Counted from the first letter of the stretch, positions 47,450 to 58,854 are shown. The stretch: 64,000 nucleotides of DNA from Megalobrama amblycephala (GCF_018812025.1 NC_063061.1:6499796-6563795); one strand, 5' to 3'. Notes: generated by a model from the letters alone, not told the origin. Numbers and translations are program-made.

Positions 47450-48364
47450 CTAGTGCGTAGCCGAAAACTTCATCCGTTTCTGCTTTTGCCTTTGATTACA
47501 AAACCACACGCGGACCACGTTTTTTTTCAGGTCCAGTTTCTCGGCAATGGCAGCGATTTTCTCCGACGAGGGTCTTGGCTGGACGGCAAAGTAAGCCTCC
47601 AGCGATCGCTTCTCTGGAGCAGCGATCGAAGTGCGTTTTCTCTTTTTGTCCCCGCCGTTAAAAATTTCCGGTTTGGCCATTTTCTCTCTCTGAGCCCGTT
47701 CTGCCTCCTCTAACCACGCTTCCAGGATAGGCTTGAGGGCGACCATGTTATTGTGGGACAAAGTAAGAGACTCGAAACGACAGATAGTACTCTGGCTCAG
47801 GCAGCCTACCCCGGGGATTTTAAGATTGGCTAGCGCCGAACCCACGTCGGCCTGCGTGACCCCGAGTTTGATCCGCCTCTGCTTGAAGCGCTCGGCGAAA
47901 GACTCCAGCTCCCGGGGATCAGGCTCGGAGTCTCCACCGCCGCCCAGAGAGGCGTGCGAGCCCAGGCTGTGGTGGTGCATGTTCATACTTTGCGGGTGGT
48001 GATGCTGCATGTGGTTAATTGCTGACATGTGTGAATGCGGGTGGGAAGCGGTGGAGCAAACGTCGGAGCCCGGCATGCCTCCGATAGAGATGCCGGGGGT
48101 GAGGTGGTCGAGCAGGTCGCCCTCCAGGCCCTGCGTCGGCTGGTGGTGGGGATGATGGTGGTGAGAGGTCAGCACAGACGGGTGATGAAGGTGCCCAGTA
48201 GAGGACGTGGGCGTGCAGGTCATGCTCGTCATGGTGGTCATGGTGTGGTAGGTGGCATCTGGCTTGAACGGATGACTCTTTTGAGCGACGATGTCCACCG
48301 CCGCCAGTGCCTCGGCTCTCTGGAGCAGAGTCTCATCAAAGCCGGCAAAGATGTTACCCTGCAG
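47450..48364 (-). CDS. pou4f1: POU class 4 homeodomain transcription factor (Brn-3 type), exon 2
   Basis: Residues 41-344 of a 344-aa protein. The exon follows the acceptor AG at 48365-48366 and opens with the POU-IV box (GNIFAGFDETLLQRAEAL, about 43-60), the Brn-3 hallmark. PFKPDATYHTM comes next, then a His-rich linker (about 97-175), the POU-specific domain (about 189-263, DPRELESFAERF to AWLEEAE) and the POU homeodomain (about 281-339), whose recognition helix has VVRVWFCNQRQKQKR. The C-terminus is KFSATH. The N-terminus and the KFSAT end are most like POU4F1/Brn-3a, but the linker recalls POU4F3, and three normally invariant POU-specific residues differ (Cys228, Val248, Glu255). It may therefore be a diverged fish paralogue such as pou4f4. 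The family specifies sensory neuron, retinal ganglion cell and habenular identity. Confidence 0.93.
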   Translation of the reverse strand: MQGNIFAGFDETLLQRAEALAAVDIVAQKSHPFKPDATYHTMTTMTSMTCTPTSSTGHLHHPSVLTSHHHHPHHQPTQGLEGDLLDHLTPGISIGGMPGSDVCSTASHPHSHMSAINHMQHHHPQSMNMHHHSLGSHASLGGGGDSEPDPRELESFAERFKQRRIKLGVTQADVGSALANLKIPGVGCLSQSTICRFESLTLSHNNMVALKPILEAWLEEAERAQREKMAKPEIFNGGDKKRKRTSIAAPEKRSLEAYFAVQPRPSSEKIAAIAEKLDLKKNVVRVWFCNQRQKQKRMKFSATH

Positions 48365-48820
48365 CTATGTGACAGAGAGCAAGCATAAGTATCAATGGCA
48401 AATTCCAGCCAGTTTTAAGTTTCCATTTTTTACATCCAGGTTATGCAACCTGCATTTATTTATTTATTTATTTATTTTGGTAAACAGTGTTATAAAAAGT
48501 TGATAGGCTAGGACCAAATTGGGACCAAATTTTAGCAAATCATCTAAAGCGGCATTAATGGCTATATTCAATTAAATGGTTATTTTTTAAAGTGCTGCTC
48601 TTGTGTTGTCAGGTATCTTCTATGATTCTATGTTTTAAAAAACGCAGTAAAATAAATATAGCCATAAGTACAAGAGTTATTTGGGCGACAGAATTTATAC
48701 CAACAAAATCGATGCACTTCGAATGTTGTCACGCGGAGAAAAGTTTTGACCACTACGATTACAATGCAAATGACTGCGGTGATAATGAATCGTAAACAAC
48801 AAAATAAATATTAAACTTAC
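48365..48820 (-). other. Intron of the pou4f-type gene
   Basis: 456 bp, phase 0, with donor GTAAGT (48820-48815) and acceptor ending ...CACATAG (to 48365). A single intron at this site, just before the POU-IV box, is the standard POU4 arrangement. The inside has a TTTA repeat near 48456-48477 and nothing else evident. Confidence 0.9.
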
Positions 48821-48940
48821 CGAGGGCGTGGGCAAACATGCTCGCCGGATAGCTTCAGAGCTGGAATGTAGAGGTGTGTATTTAGGCTCGTGCAAAATTG
48901 GATGCATACTAAACGGCTGTTTGCTATTCATGGACATCAT
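48821..48940 (-). CDS. pou4f1: POU class 4 transcription factor, exon 1
   Basis: 40 codons beginning ATG ATG at 48940; the first ATG is chosen because MMSMNSKQPF matches the conserved POU4F1 N-terminus. The exon reads on through HPILHEPKYTPLHSSSEA and IRRACLPTPS, then the donor GTAAGT. Joining to exon 2 gives CLPTPS-LQGNIF, which matches the family across the junction. It encodes the short N-terminal activation region. No other in-frame Met lies upstream in the visible leader. Confidence 0.92.
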
Positions 48941-49145
48941 TATGGCAGAGGTGAGAGAGGGTCGTTTCTCGTCTTCCTCGTTTATCTCCGTTTTGCCCCA
49001 GCACAGTGTCTACCTCGGAGCCCAGGGATAATCTGGATGATAAAAAACTGAAAAGGTATGCCTGAGAAGTTTTCTTTCCTGGCTGAGCTGTAGCCAGGCG
49101 CGAGCTGTCAATGTCTGTGATACAGTAGGAATTTTCGCAGGCACC

Positions 49146-49232
49146 TAAAATATAACGCTGTCTCCTTTAGCCCCGCCCAGATAGGTACAGGTCCCGCCCA
49201 ACTACTATTACAGCACCCTCAAATGTTATTGG
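49146..49232 (-). promoter_or_regulatory. Candidate core promoter of the pou4f-type gene
   Basis: Going downstream on the minus strand: CCAAT (49232-49228), GGGCGGG (49199-49193), a second GC box GGGCGGGG (49178-49171), and a TATA-like TATATTTTA (49154-49146), about 200 nt upstream of the ATG. The spacing suits a transcription start near 49,120 and a leader of about 180 nt. Another TATATAAAG lies at 49391-49383 and could serve an alternative start. Confidence 0.45.
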
Positions 49233-50772
49233 TAAGTTTGGGATATGAACACGCCTCTGGGGTTTCTGGTCCCATTCTCCATCATGTGCGCTGGAGCAAA
49301 GAAGGTGTGGCTCTGGCTCTCATGGTGTGTTTTCATTGGTACTGTGATTTTGACAGGTCTTGCTAGATTGGTTGTATTGAATCTTTATATACACATGCTC
49401 TTGGTTTAAATGTCTGTCACCATCTATGAATACGATCCTCGTAAATCATAATTTAAAGATTCAAATGATTACTGAGTAGTTCTCAGTTTTTTATAATTAG
49501 TGTTTTTTTTTATTATTTATTTGAACCCATTTTTGGACATTTTTATTATAGGCCTACATTCTATAATTTTTATTCAACAATTTTTGTCATTTATAACTTT
49601 TTATCATTGTTTGTCATTTATAATCAGGGAACACACCAACTGATGAAACATCATTCTTAAATGCACTTTTTTGTATTAAGTGTGGATAAGAAAATCACCT
49701 GCCAAATAAATATAACTGTATTTGAAATATAAAACTTGAATTTTTTCATTTCGTTTTTTTTTGTTTTTTTTTAAATCTTTTTTTAAAACAAACTGAGTGA
49801 ATATAAACAAGTACTAAATATTTCCCTTAATTATGATGATTTTTTTTGCTGTGTCAAGAAAGTAATATATATATTTTTTTCTTCTTCATGTGGCTAGCCT
49901 TAACAATTTGCTACATGAATTAATTATTGTTCATTTACTTTGTGGTATGCACCACAATATGGATTCTCAAATAGAGCATAAACAAGCGGATGATAAGAGC
50001 CCATGTACAATTAAATATTGATTAAAAAAAATAATAATAATAAAATAAAAAAACACAGGTCAAATAAATGAGAGCAGTCAATCAAATTCCTCTGACAAAT
50101 GAAATGCTGGTACCACCATCCATTTGCATGAATGAATGATTGAATTAATTAATTTCATAAACACTTTTTGTAATACTGCTTGAAACTCTCTTCACATTCT
50201 GATAGCAATCAATATTAGAAGCAGTCTAAATATTAAAAAATGTATATATCTTCTGTGGAAGTCTCAGAACCAAAACAATGTTCATCCAATCATTGCATTT
50301 AGGCTGCAAACAAACAGCAGCCACCTTTTGCAGTTCCTCCTGAACCAAAACGTATGCTGCTTTCACGCCATGTTGTAATTACCATAATTAAGAGATGGCA
50401 ACCCGTGATGTTTGTAGCTGTTAACAACCTCAGACTCTGAATTATGCGCAAGGCCAAAATGAATCTGCAACAGTCAGTTGGTACAAGTCAGAGCTAAGTT
50501 GTTTATTATTATTGTAATGTTATGTGCTTTGATACGAGGTAATTTAACACTGTGTCTCGTTACATTCATGTGTTTTAGAGGATGCGTGGCTTTGAAGAGT
50601 GCTCTGAAGGGAGGGTGGGATCTTATGCTTTCAAAACTAGCTTGCTATTGCTAACCTCTCCGAAATTGCCTACCCTTCCTTTAAAGAAAGTTGTGGTTAA
50701 AATAATGCTACCAGTAGATAAAAAGTCTTGGTTCAGTGAATAGATCAAATTACCCTTCATGCAGTGAAGCTG
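49233..50772. other. Upstream noncoding region of the pou4f-type gene
   Basis: AT-rich with T-rich tracts near 49,500-49,860. A segment around 50,300-50,470 is more complex and includes GAATTATGC (50439-50447), a POU4-like site. No exon is seen. Confidence 0.4.
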
Positions 50773-52117
50773 TTAACTTTGGAACTGGAACTTGACTATT
50801 TGATCAGCACCTCTTCAAAGTGTGTTGTGTGTTGCACAGGTTTTGTTGGTAGTGCATGCAAGCTGCTCTGAATTGGCCTGTGTAGAGCCTATATCTATCA
50901 CTCTAATTGGAGCTGAAACCCCAGACATGGACAATAAAGGCCCACAACGGGAGAAGGAGTCTCCGCGAGTGTGACTTAGAAACCTGAGATGCAGACGCAG
51001 ATAGCAACATCGTCCCCTCGTGCCTTGCTCTCTGGCAAGGCCTTGGCACCCGCTCATCAAATATGCATCAATGCTGCCATCTCTCCCCCAGCAACCACTG
51101 TCACTGGGGACTCCAAATGCTGAGGGACGGACAGAAAGGCACAGCAAAAGTGACAGAACAGAGAGAGAGGCAGTCTGGAAAAGAGAAGAGGGCTCAAAGA
51201 GTGAGCTTATACATGTAGATAGAGAGACAGACATGCATCCGAGATGATACAAGCCATACTTGTTGAATCTATTGAGTCGTTCCCTTCTTTCTCTGTCAGA
51301 CTGCCGACACTGAGTTGCAGTCATTTTCCTGATGAGTTTTCTGCAAACAAGCCTGGGGAAGTGCTTGATTATTGCTAATGGAACATTTTCCTCAATGAAT
51401 ATTAATGCTGAAATGGGGAATTGGTGGTATTGGCTGTAAGGATTCTTGCTGCAGATGATAAGTTGAGGTGTTGAGATTGTTATTTTCTGTCATGTATAGT
51501 TAACAGAAAACAGGAAAAGCACAGATCTGGGGTGCGTTTCCCATACAACAACGAAACTTGCTGCTTAACTACCATTGTGTGATGCATCTTTGGAGAAATT
51601 AACTTGTTAGTCACAACTCTTTCCCTAAAATCTGTTTTTTGAACCACGTTAAACAATATAGAAATGCTGTTAATGATGTCATACAGGTGGGGGAGTAATA
51701 ACTTTGCTATTATTCAGTTCAATATCAAAGTAAAATCAGATTATTTCTGTAAATAAACAAACATGGCATCTGAAGACTACTTCACTATTTTTTGTTCTCC
51801 ATTGTTTTGCTTTATTTACAGATGTTTGATACAAGGTTCCCCCTTGGTTCCTTATCACTCCAGGGTATTAGAGCACATTTGCACAACCCCCCCCCCCCCC
51901 CCCCCAAAAAAAAACGCATTCATTCTCTTGGCAAACTAAATAACATAGAGTGAAATTTGTATTCAGCACCAATTGGAGTGATGGATATAGCCTCTATACA
52001 ATCAAATTCAGCTTGATCAGCTTACATGCACTGCCAACAAAACCTGTGCAACACACAACCCACTTTGAAGAGGTGCTGATCAAATAGTCAAGTTCTAGTA
52101 ACGAAGTTCCCAAGTTA
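50773..52117. repeat. Inverted repeat pair, arms about 145-155 nt, about 1.04 kb apart
   Basis: The arms 50773-50917 and 51962-52117 are inverse copies with a few scattered differences; the shared core is CTATTTGATCAGCACCTCTT. The space between holds a C19A9 homopolymer (51887-51914), a purine-rich AGAGAG tract and one end of another MITE. I cannot tell whether the arms are ends of one element or two copies of the same repeat. Confidence 0.8.
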
Positions 52118-52594
52118 TATATATGGTAACATTTTAGTTTAGGGTCCAATTCTAACTATTAACTAAATACTTATTAGCATGCATATTACCAGGATATTGG
52201 CTGTTTATTAGTACTTATAAAGCACATATTAATGCCTTATCCTGCATGATCATATTCTACAACCCTTAATCCTACCCAATGCCTGAACTTAACAATTACC
52301 TTACTAACTATTAATAAGCAGTCATTAGGAGTTTGAGGCAAAAGTCATATTTAACAGTTAGAATGTGAGAATTGGAATCTAAAGTGTGACCATACACAAT
52401 CTATTGATCTATGATCTATAATCTATGATCTATTGAGGTCCACATGTCTACGAACTATGCAACCATATGTCAAGAGCTGTAGTTCTAACTACACAACTTT
52501 GTGAAGCTGTTTGCAAATGTTCATTAGAACTGTGGCTAACAACAGAGCGTGCGACCATAGTTGGCTAACAATGCTTTTGGGAAATGCACTTGGG
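51531..52594. mobile_element. DNA element with GGTGCGTTTCCC-type ends
   Basis: The left end GGGGTGCGTTTCCCATA and the right end TTTTGGGAAATGCACTTGGGG are inverse variants of a terminus found in fish repeats. The segment next to each end is also distantly inverted (CTTGCTGCTTAACTACCAT against AACTATGGTCG...). It encloses the right arm of the inverted repeat and the 52125-52391 MITE, so at least two insertions are stacked here. Confidence 0.45.
52125..52391. mobile_element. 267-bp MITE with GGTAACATTTTAG / CTAAAGTGTGACC ends
   Basis: The ends are inverted with mismatches, extending inward as GGGTCCAATTCT / AGAATTGGAAT. The interior (TATTAGCATGCATATTACCA) resembles a fish MITE family. The flanks do not show a clean target duplication. 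Confidence 0.62.
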
Positions 52595-52634
52595 GAATAT
52601 ATTGGACAGAATTCCTTATGTCTTCAGACTTTAA

Positions 52635-52881
52635 ATGAATGGTTCACCCAAAAATGAACATTCTGCCATTATTTACTCACCCTCATGTCACTATTTCTTC
52701 TGCAGAAGACAAATGTTTCAACAAAGAAAGTCAATAGGGTCCAAAACAACACTGAACCCAATGACTTTCATTGTATGGACAAAAAAGTTTGTGAGGAAAG
52801 AATTTCTAACAGTTTTGGAATGATGTGGCTGTGAGTAAATGATGACAGAATTTTAATTTTGGGTGAACTACTACTTCACCT
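52635..52881. mobile_element. TTAA fold-back MITE, short copy
   Basis: TTAA lies at 52631-52634 and 52882-52885. The ends GGTTCACCCAAAAATG and CATTATTTACTCACCCTCATG invert to GAGTAAATGATGACAG and TTTTGGGTGAAC. The total is 247 bp, an internally shortened member of the family. Confidence 0.75.
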
Positions 52882-52885
52882 TTAA

Positions 52886-55800
52886 TACTTTCTTCTTGTC
52901 TTTACATTTGCAAATGCTTAATCTCATTAGTTTTTTTTTCTGCTGCCCCTGACTAATCCCTCATTTTTTACTGTACACCAACCATTTGAATAAAGCCAGA
53001 CCTTTTGTTTGAGAAAATGCAATGGAAGTCTGGGTGTGGTACCAGAGCTCTGAAGAGACAGTGAAAGCAGGACATCTCCACAAGTAAATATTTCTGGTAC
53101 GTTAAGCAAATGGACAAACTACTCAGTGTGCACATGAGCACAAGTACCTCGCTTTCCTTTTTCTCCTCACTTTCTTTTTTGCCTTCTTGCCCCCTCAAGC
53201 CTCCCCCATTTCGTGATTGGTAAATTATTGATACCGTGTAAAATCTAACATTGTAGATATGTGACCATTCACCAAATCAGCAGGTTCACACTGTGGGGCT
53301 GCCGAAGGGAAGGGGTGTTTAAGCACACACTATAATGTAATTGCCTTTAGGGTTTCTGGTAAATATTTTATTGTCTGCCAGCACAAATTAAAGGTACAAA
53401 GTTACTGAAACGGGGTGATTCCTCACTCTAAACCTCTGCAGAAGATGTCCTTTTGCTTTTCATTTGTCTTGAAGTTTTTGGGTAGCTGGATGCTGGACCA
53501 ATTGTAAGTTTTATACGCAAAGGATTGTGCAAGATGCTCACCTGGGAAATAAAACAAAATTAAAAATAGAAGCAAGCACGCGCTTTGGAAAGCTGTATGT
53601 GGTGGTTTTTGGGGTTTGCTGTTTGGTTCCGTTCACTGAGGCTGAAAGAGCTCTTGATTTAAGTGATTTTGGTGGAAAGAAAAGAAAAAAGAGGGGCGGG
53701 TAGGGAGATTCATACATTGCCAGTCAGAGAGGAAAGTAAGCAGAAAGATGGTACAGAATGTGAACAGGAAAACTTCATTACCTGATGGGGCAGTGGCCAA
53801 AAAGACATTAAAAATGAATGGCAGCCGACACAGATGGTAAGCTGACCTGGATGGGATGTGAAGCGTCGGTGGGAAGATTTGTATTTTTCTGTTCCGCACT
53901 TAGAGAACAAATTCTCAGGTCCAGGTGTTTTTTCTCCTCTGGGATTTCTGTCTTTTATCGCTGTTCAAAATTAAATAAAACTATTTATCCTTCAGCACTG
54001 ATCCCTGTTTTCACTTTCGATTCTTTAAAGATACAATCAGTGTGTCTTACTAACCTTTTTTAGGCCTTGTCAAGTTGTTTGGTGTAGTCGCTTTTCATGC
54101 CTCATTTCTGTCTTCTTTCCCCAATTTCTTTCTCAGATTCCCTCCTGTTTGCACATGCTATGCTCCGCATAGCTTCCTTGGCACCCCGTAATTCTCTTTG
54201 CACCATTCCGCTGTTACCTGCCGTTCGCCGTTCAAACGGGATGGGCCGCACTAAGTCTGGATCAATAGATTAACTGAGTGGTTATGAATTATGCAGAAGA
54301 GCCCTACAGCAGTTGAACGTAAAGAGCTTGTGCTCTTGAATTGGTGTGTAAAAGCTAAGTACAGGCCTGTTTACTTGTTCCCCGGCATGCTGGGTGCTGT
54401 GCTTCAAGACACCCCCCCTCACCCTTTAGCCAAGACCCCTGGGACCTTAGTCAGGTAAAAACAATGTGATGGTATTGACGGTGATGACTTAAACTCAATT
54501 GGAAAAATGTTTTTTTAAACTAGTTTAGGTTGGTTTGCTCTAACATGCATATATTATGATGACAACAGTCGAAAGGCAGCGCAGAGAGTTTGCTCACAGT
54601 GTCTTGTCGCTCTCTTCTGAATCAAACCTCAGAGGACATAACAACTACAGCAATGGCATTAGCTTAATATTCCACCGCGCATGTAATTTTACATTTGCAT
54701 ACAATCAAACTTGGTGTCACTCATGTTTTTTTTTTGTTCTACAACAGTAAAACAAAGGAGGGAAAAAATAAACAAGCAAAATGCTGTAAATATGATAGTG
54801 AAGGCATATTCATGATATGTAAATCTCAGTGTAGTTTTAGTCCATAGTGCTTTAGAGCAATGCAAAGAAAGAAAAGGATCTTTTTATGCATACCAGGAAC
54901 TGTTTTCCAGAGGAAAAGTGTGGCATATTGAGACAGATGCATTGTGTGACTTTTACATAACCGTCAGCTGCTCGTTCAGTGCCAAATAAGAAGCAATGAA
55001 AAGAGGAAGAAGGCCAAAAGCTGAAACATTTGTCTTGGATCTCCTTTCTTCTTTATTTATTGAAATATTAATGTCTTTGCTTGAGGCCAAGTGTGTTTAT
55101 GCATGCCGCTCAGAGCGTTGACCGAAATGCCGACTGATGCTCTCTCATTGATTTTTTTTTTTTCATTGTGGGTGTATCTGTCTAAGTAGAGGCCGCCAGT
55201 CACTCTACCACCCTCCCTGTTCGCCTGCTCCCTCTGCTTCAGCATGCGTTCCTTTAAGTCCTGGCCCCATTCCTCTGCTTCATCTGCCCTTATTAGACTC
55301 TTCAAATGGAGCTGCTGCTTTAACTCGATGTGTCGGACACTTCAAAGGACGGCTGTGTTAATTGTTGGTTTGTTTGGAGTTGCTTGTAGCGGAGGGTGTG
55401 TAAGGGATGTTGCAGACATGCTGGAATCTTTATGATGTGAGTAATGAGTCGAGAGATGAGGAAGAAAGGGCAAAAGAGTAATTTTCAAAAGCTCTGGTTG
55501 ATACGAGATGACATATACATTTGTTTATGTATGCATGTCATGTACATTTCTCCCATTAGAGAAAGTATCACAGGATTCCCTTTATAAGTTTAGGGACTTT
55601 TCCCCGTAGTCTCAGGTCTTATGGGGCAAGCAGGCAAATTGTTCTTCTGTTTCTCACGCGTGTTTTACAGTATTGTAGTACTAAGTTTTTATCCACTACT
55701 TTAAAGACAAAGTTGCTCCATCAAAAAAAAAAAAAAAAAAAAAAAAATTGCTCAAAGAATGTAGGCCAGTCTCTTGGGAAACTTAATGAGTCATATTATC

Positions 55801-58800
55801 ATTGTATAATATGTAGAATGGCCAGCAATATTTGTTGCTGATCCTAATCATGTCCTGAATAATTAATTCCTACCATCTAACAGGAGATCTGGAATTCCAC
55901 GATTTAATAAGGTGTGTTGAAGGACTTGTTTGCAATCGTATTGATTATTATGATAGGAATTGAGATCTTTTTAAACCTGACCCCTCTTGTAATTGACCTT
56001 AATGGTCCAAACCATGGTGTCTAGATGTATTTTTGGGTTCTTTTGCAGACACTTACACTTCTCTCTACTGATATTGGCAGTTATTGCCTAGTTATATGTC
56101 TAATTGCCCTAGTCCAATGCGTAGAGGTAATGGCATTGAGGGTCTTTACAGTTGGCCTGGTGAGCAGCTCAACACCATGAGGAACACTGAAGAGCAGATT
56201 TTGAAAGCCTCTGGGGAACAGGGGGTAGGTTTGCATTGGGTAGGAGTGCTCGGGACCCCAGCTGGTGCAGAATGGGGTGCCATTGTGCTCCCCACCCTCC
56301 TCCTTGCAGTGCTAACAGGATTAGGCGACAGAGAGCACCCTCTCCTCAAAACCCCAGGCTTTTCCTTGCATGTCCTGTCTGATCTGGGGTTTTAAGGGTC
56401 CCATTGTCATGCTTTCATAAATGAGAAACCTCTCCCACAGGGAGACTTTGAGATTCCATCTGAAGCACAAGTTATCAGTACATATGAAGATGGCTTTTGG
56501 ATGTTATGGCTCCTCAACATGGCCTTGCTTTCATTATGACCTAAAACCTAAAAAGCTGAAGAAACACACATAAACCAGTAAAAGACGGTTTGCTGGTCTT
56601 TAAGATTCCAACCTGGCCAGGCTGATACAATACTAAAACTAGCCTAACCAAACCAGCAGCCCAACTTAGACCAGAAAACGAGTTGAACCCTAGAATGCAT
56701 TACCCCAAAAAACCTACATGAATACAAGGGGGTCAAAACTTTTATTGTCACAAACCATAATTTTGAGTAATTCATGGATTCTTTACAAAGATGTGGTGTA
56801 GTGAAGTTTTTTTCTAAACCCGTGACAAATAAAATTTAACGTGACAAGAAATTTAATGTTATTATAGAAAAAAAAACATCTGAAAACCGTACCCTAACGA
56901 GTCAGTTTGATCCTTTTTATGCATCCTAAGATTAAGATGTCATTGTCAATAAAACTGCTACAAGGGTCCAAGGTTGATGCATACGTGCCTTTATGAATTG
57001 AAAGGAAAATGGATGTCCTGACCTTCTTTTCCAAGATCCTCCCCTGTGGACTTGAGCCTGACTTTACAATGAACCCCAAGCAGTCTGGCATTCCTGTCAC
57101 CACAGTACAGAGACTCTCCATATCACTTTCTCACACCAGATACCACATAGCTCTAGAGGTTCCTTAAGCTTTCACCCTTTAACCTCAACCCGTACCCAAC
57201 AAATGGTGTGGTTGGCAGTATTTACCATTAGTCTATGTCTTTTTTTTAGTGTCTTTACTCTGTTATTGATATCAGCAAGAGTGAACAGGTCCAGTGTAAA
57301 TGCAGCAGTAGTCCTGATGGAGGCACAGCACTCGTACCTGACAGCGCACTGTGCAGCGGGACACCACTCTCATTACCACAACAATGAAATAATTATGAAT
57401 GCCGCAGCGAGACTTCATCAGAGGAATATCTATTGTATTATTTATTCAGTCCCCTGGTTCAGGGAGAACACATATAAACTTCCAGCCATGCTCTTCCCCA
57501 TGCGCACACTCTCCTGTCTGCCTTTCAAAGCGGTGGCTTGCTCCTGCCACTGTTTTATACTTCATTTCTCCAGGCCCTGGGATGGTTTACTTGGACATTG
57601 CCTCTGATATGTATTCATGGCTGACCCTAACTGTCTCAAAGGACTATTGCAGTCTGCACAGTGCCAGTTGGAGGACGTTCATTCATTAGTAAACGGTCAA
57701 TACTCTGATGGTTCATGGCTACAAGCGATTACTCAATGTGGAACCAGCTGCCTTCAGATGGAAGGCCAAACCACAGGCCCAGTCCATCCGTGAAGGGCGA
57801 TGTCTGGAGAATTCGGCTCTATTGAAGACAGCAACAACACGGCAGCAAGATCAGCCACACGAACACAAAACAGGTGAGTGCTGTCTTCTAGCTTGCTGGA
57901 AGGGTTTGACTAATGTCTCTCATCTTGAATGTGGTGAACTTTTTAACTCGGGCAACAAACGTGTGTGAGGTACGTTCGTGCCCCTGTGTTTTTGCTCCTG
58001 TGTCCGTCCTGATCAGTGAGGTTGCATAGGTGATGGTTGTGAGTGAGCAACACAGCATCATAAATAATGCAGTGCCTGCTTGGCAACGCCATGGCTTGTG
58101 CTTGGCAACTTCTAAAGCACCGTAGTGTTGGGGGAAAGTGGGTGCAGTGGGCGGAGTTCTGCAGGTGCTCGGCTTCTCTTTCTCATCTTTCTCATCCGTT
58201 CATCCGATCCTGGCTTGGGAGAGTGCTAGCGTACCAAGCAGATGCACCTCCTGCTCACTCATCAGCAACAGAGGAGGCCTTTGTTACTCTGCACTGTAAT
58301 ACATCACATATGAATACGTCGCAAACACACTCCTCTCAGTCGGCATGAAAATTGCTATATTTTTATGGCTTTTAATCATATAGTAATGAATGCACATATG
58401 ATTCAAGCCCTCTTCATAAACCTCCCAAAGCATAACGGAAATTTCTAATGTCTTGTGCAGTGCATACAGAGTTAGGCCTAGTAAAAGATTCAGATGTATT
58501 ACATAAGTGATAAAGTGAGAAAAGCACATCGTCTGTATAGGGATGTTTCTTTTTTTCAGGTATTTTTGGACATTAAAGATTGGGACATGCCAAGCAAATG
58601 TTGCCTGTGCATTATGGATCATGGTCATAATAAAGTAAATTACAATAAAAGTTGTAAAATTGTAATTGTAAAAATTAAAAATGAAATGAAAATAATTTCA
58701 CTAATATGATAATTAATTATATTTTGATATATTGATATAACTGATATTGGCCAGTATTGGATATATTTTTTACACTAATCTTCAAAACCCAGATCACTAT

Positions 58801-58854
58801 GTGAAACCAAATGTCTTGTGGAAATCTGCTTTCAATTTTAAAACTGGTCTTTCA
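52886..58854. other. Noncoding region, mostly single-copy
   Basis: No convincing exon is seen; the open frames are short and lack domains. An A run lies at 55723-55747 and a MITE-like fragment near 56,540-56,690 with repeated 'ccag' words. Complex tracts at about 54,060-54,460, 55,020-55,440 and 57,200-58,330 could include conserved noncoding DNA. GAATTATGC recurs at 54286-54294. Confidence 0.35.

Noticed and set aside
47453..48388. Plus-strand frames opposite the pou4f-type exon 2
   Set aside because: They are antisense shadows caused by the GC-rich coding exon.
50815..51324. 169-codon minus-strand frame
   Set aside because: It spans one arm of an inverted repeat, lacks a domain and has low-complexity Ser/Leu content; probably chance.
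57203..57689. Frames of 134 and 96 codons
   Set aside because: They overlap in different frames without recognisable domains or conserved splice sites.
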